Assembly (NCBI GenBank): GCA_022842185.1
Contig: JALHQB010000049.1
Coordinates: forward strand, 1 to 39,212
Direction: 5' to 3'
DNA: 39,212 nucleotides
Source of the DNA: Acetobacteraceae bacterium
Lineage (GTDB): Bacteria > Pseudomonadota > Alphaproteobacteria > Acetobacterales > Acetobacteraceae
Positions 15,395-23,766 of the stretch are shown here, in pieces (the first letter of the stretch is position 1; every line of letters starts with the position of its first letter). A program made the translations under genes and the position numbers. The notes beneath the pieces were generated by a model. It was not told where the DNA came from and did no database searches. It saw only the letters and a program-made list of their open reading frames with translations.

Positions 15395-16289
15395 GTATCG
15401 CCTCTGGCTGTTCGCCGACCGCCTGTTCGGGCTGCTGGTCCGGGCGGTGTTTGCGCTGTTGCGCCTGCTGGGGCCGGATGCCGGACCGCGCATTGGGGCA
15501 GCCATCGCACGCAATCTTGGCCCGCTGACCAGCGCGAACCGCATCGGGCGGGAGAACATCGCCGGCGCCTTTCCAGAAAAATCCGACGCCGAGCGCGCCG
15601 CGATCCTGCGCGAGACCTGGGACAATCTCGGCCGGGTCGCCTGCGAATACGTCCATATGGACAGCATCTGGGATTTCGATCCGCAGAACCCCGAGGCCGG
15701 GCGCATCGTCGCCAGCCCCGAGACAATGGCGCTGTACGAAAGGCTGCGGGACGACGGCAAGCCGGCGATCGTGTTTTCCGCGCATCTGGCGAATTGGGAA
15801 TTGCCGGCCATCGCGGCCGCGAAGCACGGCATCGACAGCGCGGTGCTGTACCGCACACCCAACAGCCCGGCGGTCGCCAAGGAAATCCTGCGGCTGCGCC
15901 AGGACAGCATGGGCATGCTGGTCGCGGCGGGGATGTCGGCGCCGTTCAAACTGGCCCGCGCGCTGGAACGCGGCAAGCATATCGGCATGTTGGTGGACCA
16001 GCGCTTCGGCCGCGGGCCGCGGATCGATTTCCTCGGCCGGCCCGCCTTTGCCAATCCTTTGCTGGCGCAATTGGCGCGGCGCTTCGACTGCCCGGTCCAT
16101 GGGGCACGCGCCATCCGCCTGCCCGATGGCCGCTTCCGCCTCGATCTGACGGAGGAGATCACCTTGCCACGTGATGCCGAAGGGCTGATCGACGTCGCGG
16201 CCGCGACGCAGGCGATGAACGACGTGATCGCCGGATGGGTGCGGGAATATCCCGGCCAGTGGCTGTGGATGCATCGGCGCTGGCGGTAG
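15381..16289 (+). CDS. lpxXL: Lipid A very-long-chain acyltransferase LpxXL (LpxL/HtrB family)
   Basis: About 302 residues. The catalytic HX4E of lysophospholipid/lipid A acyltransferases is HLANWE (His135, Glu140), followed by the family segments DQRFGRGPRIDFLGRPAF and the C-terminal WLWMHRRWR. The N terminus is hydrophobic, consistent with inner-membrane attachment on the cytoplasmic side. No ATG gives a sensible length; I propose the TTG at 15381 overlapping the dehydrogenase gene. Its place at the end of the acpXL set supports transfer from AcpXL to lipid A rather than ordinary laurate transfer. Confidence 0.9.
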   Translation: MLRFKYRLWLFADRLFGLLVRAVFALLRLLGPDAGPRIGAAIARNLGPLTSANRIGRENIAGAFPEKSDAERAAILRETWDNLGRVACEYVHMDSIWDFDPQNPEAGRIVASPETMALYERLRDDGKPAIVFSAHLANWELPAIAAAKHGIDSAVLYRTPNSPAVAKEILRLRQDSMGMLVAAGMSAPFKLARALERGKHIGMLVDQRFGRGPRIDFLGRPAFANPLLAQLARRFDCPVHGARAIRLPDGRFRLDLTEEITLPRDAEGLIDVAAATQAMNDVIAGWVREYPGQWLWMHRRWR

Positions 16290-16350
16290 AGCCTGACTGG
16301 TTCAACGAAACCGCACTAACCTTTTGTTTAGGCGTGCGATTCAGACCTTC

Positions 16351-16412
16351 GGTGCATTCGCACCCGCGGCCACCACGCGGTAGAACATTGCCCCTTCGAC
16401 CAAGGAAGGGGC
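16351..16412 (+). promoter_or_regulatory. Structured leader with the ribosome site inside a hairpin
   Basis: Three successive hairpins: GGTGC-ATTC-GCACC (16351-16364), CCGCG paired with CGCGG (16364-16380), and GCCCCTTC paired with GAAGGGGC (16390-16412). The last one contains the GGAAGGGG ribosome site of the hydrolase gene and ends 5 bases before its ATG, so folding should hinder translation. Confidence 0.5.
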
Positions 16413-16417
16413 ACGTC

Positions 16418-17311
16418 ATGGCGCAACACATCATGGTCACCGCCGGCGCGCTGGATGTCGCGGTGGAATTGCATGGGCCCGGATCCGGCACGCCGGTCGT
16501 GCTGCTGCATGGCTTCCCGGACGATGTGCGGACCTATGACCGGGTCGCGCCGCCCCTGGCCGAGGCCGGCTTCCGCGTCGTGGTGCCGTATCTGCGCGGA
16601 TATGGCCCGACCCGGTATCGCGACCCCGCCACGCCGCGGTCGGGCCAGCAGGCCGCCCTGGGGGCTGACCTGCTGGCATTGATGGACGCCTTGGGAATCG
16701 GGCGGGCGCTGCTGGCGGGATATGACTGGGGCGGGCGGGCGGCCTGCATCGTCGCGGCATTGTGGCCGGACCGGGTGATCGGGCTGGTTTCGGCAACCGG
16801 ATACAACATCCAGGACATCGCACGGTCGATCGAACCAGCGAAGCCGGAACGCGAACTCCGGTATTGGTACCAGTGGTATCTGAACACCGAACGCGGGGCG
16901 GCCGGGCTGGCGGCGAACCGCGCGGAATTCTGCCGGCTGCTGTGGCGGATGTGGTCGCCGGGATATGCGATGGGCGATGCCGAGTACGCGACCACGGCGG
17001 CCAGTTTCGACAACCCGGATTTCGTCGCGACGGTGGTGCAATCCTATCGGCACCGGCACCAGGCGGCGGCCGGGGACCCGGCGCTGGACGGCATCGAGGC
17101 ACGCCTCGCGACCCGCCCGGCCATCACGGTGCCGAGCGTCGTGCTGCACGGCGCGGATGACGGGGTGGACGTGCCTGCCAACAGCGAAGATGCCGGGCGC
17201 CACTTCAAGGGGCCGTATCGGCGCGCCATCGTGCCGGGCGTCGGCCACTTCATGCCCCGCGAGAACGCTCAACCCTGGATTGAATCCCTCCGAGACCTCG
17301 CGCAGCCGTGA
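16418..17311 (+). CDS. Alpha/beta hydrolase, epoxide hydrolase-like
   Basis: 297 residues. Motifs of the group: HGFPDD oxyanion region, nucleophile Asp103 in GYDWGG (an aspartate here points to epoxide hydrolase or dehalogenase chemistry rather than esterase), acid residue near HGADDGVD and His277 in GVGHFMPRE. No signal peptide. It follows lpxXL after 128 bases of structured leader and probably has independent expression. Substrate unknown. Confidence 0.9.
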   Translation: MAQHIMVTAGALDVAVELHGPGSGTPVVLLHGFPDDVRTYDRVAPPLAEAGFRVVVPYLRGYGPTRYRDPATPRSGQQAALGADLLALMDALGIGRALLAGYDWGGRAACIVAALWPDRVIGLVSATGYNIQDIARSIEPAKPERELRYWYQWYLNTERGAAGLAANRAEFCRLLWRMWSPGYAMGDAEYATTAASFDNPDFVATVVQSYRHRHQAAAGDPALDGIEARLATRPAITVPSVVLHGADDGVDVPANSEDAGRHFKGPYRRAIVPGVGHFMPRENAQPWIESLRDLAQP

Positions 17312-17453
17312 ATGGTGAGCATTGTCCAAATTTATGCGTGTTGGTATTTTTTCAGGTTTACCGAACATTCTTGAAGCGCAATTTGGGTGAAAAACCGCTT
17401 GAGGATACACCCATAGGTGGTACTCTGCGCTCGTAGCGTGAGAGGGCACCAAA

Positions 17454-18194
17454 ATGCGCGTCTTGTTAGTTGAGGATGATCTCACAACTGCCCGCGGCAT
17501 CACGATGATGCTCCGGCAGTCAGCCATGATCATCGACAGCGCCGACACCGGCGAGGAGGCCGTCGAACTGGCGCGCCTCTACGACTACGACATCGTCATT
17601 CTCGACCTCATGCTGCCCGATATCGACGGGTCGGAGGTCGTGCGCCGGCTGCGCGCCGCGCGGATCGAAACGCCGGTGCTGATCCTGTCGGGGATCAGCC
17701 GGCCCCAGACCAAGGTGAAGGTCTTCGGCATGGGCGCCGACGATTTCATCACCAAGCCCTTCGACCAGCAGGAACTGGTGGCCCGCATCCAGGCCATCGT
17801 CCGCCGCGCAAAGGGCTTCAGCCAGCCGATGCTGTCGGTCGGGCCGCTGAACCTGAACCTCGGCTCGCGGGAAGTGACGGTCGAAGGGCGCACCGTCCAC
17901 CTGACCGGCAAGGAATACGCGATCCTGGAACTCCTCGCGCTGCGCAAGGGCGTGGTGATGACGAAGGAGGCCTTCCTCAACCACCTGTATGGCGGCATCG
18001 ACGAGCCGGAGGTGAAGATCATCGACGTCTTCATCTGCAAGCTGCGCAAGAAGCTGGCGCAGGCCGGTGCCACCGACCTGATCGGGACCGTCTGGGGCCG
18101 TGGCTATGTTCTGCGAGACCCGACCGCGTCGCGTGCGGCCGGATGGCAGTCCGGCACAACCGCCCCGGCCAGCGTGGACATGCGCGCCGCCTGA
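17454..18194 (+). CDS. ctrA: Cell-cycle response regulator CtrA
   Basis: 246 residues: receiver domain with phosphoacceptor Asp51 (VILDLMLPD) and Lys in TKPF, then an OmpR-type winged helix. The DNA-binding part is very close to what I know of Caulobacter CtrA (VHLTGKEYAILELL, FLNHLYGG, KIIDVFICKLRKKL, GTVWGRGYVLRDP). The protein ends in Ala-Ala, like the ClpXP degradation tag of CtrA. CtrA controls cell cycle in Caulobacter and mainly motility and related traits in Rhodospirillales. The 142-base upstream region is AT-rich; only a weak half match to TTAA-N7-TTAA is visible near 17355. Confidence 0.95.
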   Translation: MRVLLVEDDLTTARGITMMLRQSAMIIDSADTGEEAVELARLYDYDIVILDLMLPDIDGSEVVRRLRAARIETPVLILSGISRPQTKVKVFGMGADDFITKPFDQQELVARIQAIVRRAKGFSQPMLSVGPLNLNLGSREVTVEGRTVHLTGKEYAILELLALRKGVVMTKEAFLNHLYGGIDEPEVKIIDVFICKLRKKLAQAGATDLIGTVWGRGYVLRDPTASRAAGWQSGTTAPASVDMRAA

Positions 18195-18202
18195 ATGGTG
18201 CC

Positions 18203-18233
18203 GGTCCGCCGCCCCCTGGCGAGCGTGCGGACC
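18203..18233. terminator. Stem-loop between convergent ctrA and cheR
   Basis: GGTCCGC (18203-18209) pairs with GCGGACC (18227-18233) in the 104-base gap between the two convergent genes. The loop is 17 bases and no T-run follows on either strand, so a bidirectional terminator is possible but unproven. Confidence 0.35.
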
Positions 18234-18298
18234 GAGGGCGCCGGCCTGCCGGCGGAGGCGGAACGCCCCCGCACGTCCGTCACAGCGAATCACGCGCT

Positions 18299-19126
18299 TC
18301 AAGCCGTGCGCGCGGTGAGCCCGGCGGGTTCATAGACCCCGCGCTCCCCGACCGTTGGCACCAGCCGGTCCGTCAGGCCCAGGACCGTCTCCGCGCCCCC
18401 CAGATACACCACGCCATCGGCTGCCACCTGCCCCGCCAGCGCGGCTATGACGCGCGACTTGGTCGGCGAGTCGAAGTAGATCAGCACGTTGCGGCAGAAC
18501 ACCACATCGAAGCGTCCCAGCCCCCGTGGGCTTTCGAGCAGGTTGAAGGATTGCCAGCGCACCATCGCGCGCAATTCGGGCGCGATGCGCCACCGCGCGC
18601 CGTCCTGGCGGAAATGCTTCACCAGCATCTGCACCGGCAGGCCGCGCTGCACCTCGAACTGCGTGAAAACGCCGTCCTTCGCGCGATCGAGCATTTCCTT
18701 CGAGATGTCGGTGCCGAGGATCTCCACGCGCCGCCCGCCCAGCACGGGACCGAGCTCGGCCGCGGTCATGGCGATGGAATAGGCCTCCTGCCCGGACGAA
18801 CAGGCGGCCGACCAGATGCGGATCGGCTGGCCGGGCGGCCGGGCGGCGGCCAGGCGCGGCAGCAGCTTCTTCAGATGCTCGAACGGCTTGCCGTCGCGGA
18901 AGAAGGAGCTTTCGTTGGTGGTCAGCGCCTCGACCATCTCGGCCGTCAGCGCCTCGGCCTTCGCCGCGCGCAGGCGTACCGCCAGGGCATCGAGGCTGGC
19001 GATCGCCTCCCGCCGCAGCATCGTGCCCAGGCGTGTCTCCAGCATGTAGCCCTTGTCCGCGGTCAGCACGATGCCGGACCGCGCCTTCACCAGGCCGGCG
19101 AGAAAATTGAAGTTGTCGGGCGTCAT
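18299..19126 (-). CDS. cheR: Chemotaxis protein methyltransferase CheR
   Basis: 275 residues. It has the N-terminal all-helical CheR domain and the SAM-binding domain: TNESSFFRDGKPFEHL, IWSAACSSGQEAYSIAM and FDVVFCRNVLIYF. It methylates glutamates of chemoreceptors using S-adenosylmethionine. The ATG at 19126 overlaps the cheB stop by four bases. It is the last gene of the minus-strand chemotaxis operon. Confidence 0.96.
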   Translation of the reverse strand: MTPDNFNFLAGLVKARSGIVLTADKGYMLETRLGTMLRREAIASLDALAVRLRAAKAEALTAEMVEALTTNESSFFRDGKPFEHLKKLLPRLAAARPPGQPIRIWSAACSSGQEAYSIAMTAAELGPVLGGRRVEILGTDISKEMLDRAKDGVFTQFEVQRGLPVQMLVKHFRQDGARWRIAPELRAMVRWQSFNLLESPRGLGRFDVVFCRNVLIYFDSPTKSRVIAALAGQVAADGVVYLGGAETVLGLTDRLVPTVGERGVYEPAGLTARTA

Positions 19127-20205
19127 GCGACGATCCTTTCCGCGGCGATGGCGGCAATGCGTTCGGCCAGCGCCTCGGGCGGGGCGAGCCAACTGGGCAG
19201 GCCCGCGCGGGCGACGGCGCCGGGCATCCCCCAGACCACCGAACTGGCTTCATCCTGCGCGAGGACCTGGCCTCCGGCGGCGGCGACGGCGCGGCAGCCG
19301 GCCAGCCCGTCATGGCCCATGCCGGTCAGGATCACGGCCAGCACGCGGCCCTTCGCGGCCTGCACGGCGCTGCGCAGCATCGGGTCCACCGCGGGGCGGC
19401 AGAAATTCTCCGGCGGGTCGCCGGTGATGCGCGCGCGCAGCCCGCCCGGCGCGGCATCGATGAGGAGATGCCGGTCGCCCGGGGCGAGGAAGACACGGCC
19501 CGCCACCAGCGCCTCGCCGTCCTTCGCCTCAGCGCAGCGATGCGTCCCCAGCCGGTCCAGGTGTTCGGCCAGCATGGCGGTGAAGCCGGCCGGCATGTGC
19601 TGCACCACGACGAGCGGCACGGGCAGGCGCGGCAGGCGCTTGAGCAGCGCGCCCAGCGCCTGTGGTCCACCGGTCGAGCAGCCGATCGCGACCAGCGCGG
19701 GCCGCGCTGCCATGCCCGGGCGTGGTGCGACGACAGGACGCGGGGCGGCCGGGACCGCGGCCCTGCCCTCGCGCCGCTTCATCCGCGTCCAGCCGCGGAT
19801 CTTGGTGACCAGTTCGATGCGGAAGGCCGGGTCGGCCGCACCGCCGCTGGCACCCTGCGGCTTCGGCACATAGTCCGAGGCGCCGGCCGATAGGGCCGCC
19901 ATCGCCGCCTTCGCCCCGCGCTGGGTCAGTGCGGAGGCGACGATCACCGCCGTGCGCGGCGATGCCTTCAGGATCAGCGGCAGCGCCGTCATCCCGTCCA
20001 TCACAGGCATTTCCAGGTCGAGCAGCACGACATCGGGCCGCGCTTCGGCGAGCGCGGCGAGTGCGGCCTGGCCATCGGCGGCGCGATGCACGACGCGGAT
20101 GCCCGGTTCCGCTTCCAGCAGCCGCGCCAGGACCGCGCGTGCGGTCGCGCTGTCGTCGCACAGCATCACCCGGATGTCCTCCGCCACAGGGGACGGAAGG
20201 GTCAT
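19123..20205 (-). CDS. cheB: Chemotaxis response regulator methylesterase CheB
   Basis: 360 residues. An N-terminal receiver (MLCDDSATAR, phosphoacceptor in VVLLDLEMPVMDG, lysine in VPKPQG) is joined by an Arg/Pro linker to a methylesterase domain with the serine in GCSTGGPQAL, histidine in VVVQHMPAGF and aspartate in LTGMGHDG. It removes methyl groups from receptors when phosphorylated by CheA. ATGA overlaps couple it to cheY upstream and cheR downstream. Confidence 0.96.
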   Translation of the reverse strand: MTLPSPVAEDIRVMLCDDSATARAVLARLLEAEPGIRVVHRAADGQAALAALAEARPDVVLLDLEMPVMDGMTALPLILKASPRTAVIVASALTQRGAKAAMAALSAGASDYVPKPQGASGGAADPAFRIELVTKIRGWTRMKRREGRAAVPAAPRPVVAPRPGMAARPALVAIGCSTGGPQALGALLKRLPRLPVPLVVVQHMPAGFTAMLAEHLDRLGTHRCAEAKDGEALVAGRVFLAPGDRHLLIDAAPGGLRARITGDPPENFCRPAVDPMLRSAVQAAKGRVLAVILTGMGHDGLAGCRAVAAAGGQVLAQDEASSVVWGMPGAVARAGLPSWLAPPEALAERIAAIAAERIVA

Positions 20206-20585
20206 GCCGCGGCCTCCAGCAGCCCGGCCTGGGTGAATTTGTCGCGGATGATGTCCGCGTCGAAGGGCTTCATGACGTATTCCTGCGCGCCCGCGCCCAG
20301 CGCCTCGATGATGCGGGCCAGCTCGGATTCGGTGGTGCACAGCACGATGCGCGGATGGTCGGGGCCGAATTCCGCCCGCGCGGCGCGCAGGAAGGTGATG
20401 CCGTCCATCACCGGCATGTTCCAATCCAGCAGCACGCCATCGGGCAGGCTTTCGCGGCAGGCGGTCAGCGCCTCCTGCCCGTCCTTGGCTTCCCGGACGG
20501 CGAAGCCCAGGCCCTCGATGATGCGCCGTGCCGCCTTGCGCACCACCAGGCTGTCATCGACCACCAGGCAGGTCGGTTGCGTCAT
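20202..20585 (-). CDS. cheY: CheY-type single-domain response regulator
   Basis: 127 residues, receiver only: VVDDSLVVRKAARR, phosphoacceptor in GVLLDWNMPVMDG, CTTES with the switch threonine, and VMKPFD with the conserved lysine. Expected to carry the CheA signal to the flagellar motor, or to act as a phosphate sink. It lies between cheW and cheB, 10 bases after the cheW stop. Whether it is the motor-binding CheY cannot be told from sequence. Confidence 0.92.
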   Translation of the reverse strand: MTQPTCLVVDDSLVVRKAARRIIEGLGFAVREAKDGQEALTACRESLPDGVLLDWNMPVMDGITFLRAARAEFGPDHPRIVLCTTESELARIIEALGAGAQEYVMKPFDADIIRDKFTQAGLLEAAA

Positions 20586-20595
20586 TGTGGTGTCC

Positions 20596-21099
20596 TCACC
20601 CGATCGCCAGCACGCGCCCGACATCGAGCGCGATGACGAGATGCCCTTCGCGCCGGTGCACGCCGCGCGACACCTCCCGCCACAGCGGGTCGAGCGTTGG
20701 TGGATTGGCGGTGATGCCCCGGCTGGGCATCGGCACCACCTCCCCCACCTGATCGACCAGCATGGCGTAAAGTTCGCCGTATTGTTCGACGACGACGCTC
20801 ATCGCCGGGGGGGCATCGGCCGGGCGCGGCGGCAGGCCGAGCCGCAGCCGGAGATCGAGCGCGGTGACGATCCGCCCGCGCAGGTTCAGGCTGCCCGCCA
20901 CTTCGTTGGGCGCGAGCGGGATGCGCGTGATGGCGTGGGTGCCGAGCACGTCGCGCACCGCCAGCACCGGCACGGCGCAGGCCTGCCCGGCGACAGTCAG
21001 CGTCAGGAAAACCTCGTCTTCCGCCACCGCGGCATTCGCCTGCGACGGTGGCGGCATGGTGGCGGCGGTCTCGGCGGTGGGGGTCTGCATGGCGGTCAT
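20596..21099 (-). CDS. cheW: Chemotaxis coupling protein CheW
   Basis: 167 residues; after a 30-residue Ala/Pro-rich head comes one CheW domain (FLTLTVAGQACAVPVLAVRDVL, ITRIPLAPNEVAGSLNLRG, VVVEQYGELYAMLVDQVGEVV). It links receptors to CheA. I use the ATG at 21099, 4 bases after the cheA stop; another ATG at 21090 is three codons on. Confidence 0.93.
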   Translation of the reverse strand: MTAMQTPTAETAATMPPPSQANAAVAEDEVFLTLTVAGQACAVPVLAVRDVLGTHAITRIPLAPNEVAGSLNLRGRIVTALDLRLRLGLPPRPADAPPAMSVVVEQYGELYAMLVDQVGEVVPMPSRGITANPPTLDPLWREVSRGVHRREGHLVIALDVGRVLAIG

Positions 21100-21103
21100 C
21101 CCA

Positions 21104-23698
21104 TCAAGCCGCGAGCGATGCCGACAGGCAGTCGGAGAGCGACTGCAGCAGCACCTCGCGATCGTATTTCGCGACATAGTCGGTGAAGCCGGCCTCCCGC
21201 CCGCGGGACACATCCGCCGGTTCGGCACGGGACGACAGGGCGATGATCGGTATCTCGGACCAGACGCCGCCGGCGCGCAGCGCCCGCGCGAAGGCCAGCC
21301 CATCCATGCCCGGCATCTCGATGTCGGAGACGATGACGTCGAACGGCACCCCTTCCTCCCGCACGCGCAGGGCGGCGGCCGCGCTGTCCACCGCCGTCAC
21401 GTCATAGCCGGCGGCCGACAGCGCCGGGACGATCAGGTGGCGGAAGAAGGTGCTGTCCTCGACCACCAGCAGGCGCGGGCGGGGCGCGTCGCCACGCGAT
21501 GCCGCGGCCGGGCGGAACCAGTCCTCGCCGGCCTGGGACAGCCAATAGGCGGTGTCCATCACCTCGATCACGCGGCCGGCGATGACCGCGCTGCCGATGA
21601 ATCCCGGGCGGCCGGTGCCGGGCTGGATCTCGAGCTTTTCATCGAGCACGTCGAGGATCTCCTCGACCGCCAGGCCCATGGCGCGGTTGTGTTCGGTGAA
21701 GACCAGCACGGGCTGGCGCGTCGTGCCTTCCGGTGCCATCCAGCCGGCCGACATCGGCACGATCGGCATCAATGCGCCGCGGTACTGCACCACCGGCGTC
21801 AGGCCCGACATCTCGATGCGCTCGCCGGGAATGTCCTCGATCCGCGCGACCAGCCCGAGCGGCACCGCCTTCGGCCCGCCATCGCCCGCGCGGAACAGCA
21901 GCAGGGAGGTGGTGGTGCTGGAGCGCATGCCGGTCGCTGCCGCCGCGCCGCGACGGTCGTCCTCGGTCGCGGCATCCAGGCCGACGCCGGCAGCGCGCGC
22001 GATGCCGTTGGGGTCGAGGATCATGATGACGGATCCATCGCCGAGGATGGTGTTGCCGCCGAACATGGTGATCTGGCGCAGGATGGGCGCGACGGGCTTC
22101 ACCACGATCTCCTCGGTGTCGAAGACGCGGTCGAGGATGATGCCGTAGGCTTGGCCGCCCACCTGCATGACCGCGACGAAGCCGCTGTCTTCGGAAGCGG
22201 CCGGCAGGCGCAACAGCCCCGCCAGGGATACCAGCGGCAGCAGCCGGTCGCGCAGCCGCAGGACGGGCGAATCCTTGATGCGTTCGATGCGCGGCGCGCC
22301 GTCCTGCGCCGCGGAGCCTTCGCCGCCGCCGACCCGCACCAGTTCCACGACGCCGATCTGCGGCAGGGCGAAGCGTTCGCCGCCCGCTTCGACGATCAAT
22401 GCCGAGGCGATGGCAAGCGTCAGCGGGATCTTGATCGTGAAGGTGGTCCCGCGCCCTTCCTTCGAGACCAGTTCGACGGTGCCGCCGATCTTCTCGATGT
22501 TGGTCTTGACCACATCCATGCCGACGCCGCGGCCGGATACGGACGTGACCTGCTGCGCGGTGGAGAAGCCGGGCGCGAAGATGAATCGCAGGACTTCACG
22601 CTCGCTCATCTGCGCCAGTTCGGTTTCGGTCGCGAGGCCATTGGCCAGCGCCTTTGCGCGGATGCGATCGACCGGCAGGCCGCGGCCATCGTCGCCGACC
22701 TCGATGATGATGTGGCCGCCTTCGTGGTACGCGTTGAGGATGACGCGCCCGGTTTCCGGCTTGCCGGCGGCACGGCGTTCGGCGGGGTTTTCCAGCCCGT
22801 GATCGCCGGAATTGCGCACCATGTGGGTCAGCGGGTCGCGGATCAGTTCCAGTACCTGGCGATCCAGTTCGGTCTGCGCGCCGCGCATGTCGAGCTCGAT
22901 CTTCTTGCCCAGTTCGACCGACAGGTCGCGCACCAGCCGCGGCAGCTTCGCCCAGGCATTGCCGATCGGCTGCATGCGCGTTTTCATCACGCCCTGCTGC
23001 AGGTCGGAGGTGATGTGCGACAGCCGTTGCAGCGGCACCGCGAAGGCGTCGGATTGATGCGCGCGGGCCAGTTGCAGAAGCTGGTTGCGCGTCAGCACCA
23101 ATTCGCTGACCAGGGTCATCAGGTCTTCCAGCACCTCGACCGAGACGCGGATGGTCTGCGGCGCGGCCGCACCCTGGCCTGCTGGTGCGCCCGGGTCCGC
23201 GGCGGCGATTTCGGCAGGCGGGTGTTCGGCCGGCGCCGTATCCTCGATGACGATGGCCGGCGCGGCCACCGGCGCGGCGTCAGGGACGGCTTCGGGGGCG
23301 GCGGGCGGCATGTCCGGCTCCTGCCCCTCGGCGGCGGCGTTCAGCGCGGCGATCAGCGGGGCGTCGTCGCCGGCCTGTTCGGTGCCGTTCGCCTCGATGC
23401 CGGCGACGATCACTTTGATCCGATCGAGCGCCGACAGGATCAGCGTGATGCCCGCGGGCGTGACCTGCAGGGTGCCGTCGCGATAGCGGCCGAGGATGTT
23501 CTCGCCCGCATGGGCCACCGCCTCCAGCCGCGACAGGCCGAGGAACCCGCAGGTTCCCTTGATGGTGTGGACCAGCCGGAACACTTCCGACAGGGTCGGC
23601 TGGTCGTCGGGCGCGCGTTCCAGCCGCACCAACGCCGAATCGAGGGCCACCAGCCCTTCGTGAGTTTCGGTGAGGAAATCCGCCAGCAGGTCGTCCAT
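21104..23698 (-). CDS. cheA: Hybrid chemotaxis histidine kinase CheA with two CheW-like domains and a receiver
   Basis: 864 residues. Domains: Hpt about 1-105 with His44 in RLVHTIKGTCGF; Ala/Pro linker 125-180 in place of the usual P2 CheY-binding domain; dimerisation about 182-245; HATPase about 250-430 (HMVRNSGDHGLENP, VGDDGRGLP, GRGVGMDVVKTN); a CheW domain about 430-570; a second CheW-like domain about 590-725; and a C-terminal receiver 742-864 with Asp792 (VIVSDIEMPGMDG). The receiver makes it a hybrid kinase able to divert phosphate within the protein. It heads the cheAWYBR operon, 68 bases after chpT. Confidence 0.95.
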   Translation of the reverse strand: MDDLLADFLTETHEGLVALDSALVRLERAPDDQPTLSEVFRLVHTIKGTCGFLGLSRLEAVAHAGENILGRYRDGTLQVTPAGITLILSALDRIKVIVAGIEANGTEQAGDDAPLIAALNAAAEGQEPDMPPAAPEAVPDAAPVAAPAIVIEDTAPAEHPPAEIAAADPGAPAGQGAAAPQTIRVSVEVLEDLMTLVSELVLTRNQLLQLARAHQSDAFAVPLQRLSHITSDLQQGVMKTRMQPIGNAWAKLPRLVRDLSVELGKKIELDMRGAQTELDRQVLELIRDPLTHMVRNSGDHGLENPAERRAAGKPETGRVILNAYHEGGHIIIEVGDDGRGLPVDRIRAKALANGLATETELAQMSEREVLRFIFAPGFSTAQQVTSVSGRGVGMDVVKTNIEKIGGTVELVSKEGRGTTFTIKIPLTLAIASALIVEAGGERFALPQIGVVELVRVGGGEGSAAQDGAPRIERIKDSPVLRLRDRLLPLVSLAGLLRLPAASEDSGFVAVMQVGGQAYGIILDRVFDTEEIVVKPVAPILRQITMFGGNTILGDGSVIMILDPNGIARAAGVGLDAATEDDRRGAAAATGMRSSTTTSLLLFRAGDGGPKAVPLGLVARIEDIPGERIEMSGLTPVVQYRGALMPIVPMSAGWMAPEGTTRQPVLVFTEHNRAMGLAVEEILDVLDEKLEIQPGTGRPGFIGSAVIAGRVIEVMDTAYWLSQAGEDWFRPAAASRGDAPRPRLLVVEDSTFFRHLIVPALSAAGYDVTAVDSAAAALRVREEGVPFDVIVSDIEMPGMDGLAFARALRAGGVWSEIPIIALSSRAEPADVSRGREAGFTDYVAKYDREVLLQSLSDCLSASLAA

Positions 23699-23766
23699 TG
23701 CAGCCCTCGTGCATCGAGGGCGGCAGCATCAGCCGTACCGGGCGAAGAAACCGTAAAGCGCGCCTG

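Noticed and set aside
17340..17370. CtrA box (TTAA-N7-TTAA) in the ctrA promoter
   Set aside because: The best candidate, TTAC-CGAACAT-TCTT, matches poorly in both halves; autoregulation cannot be claimed from sequence.
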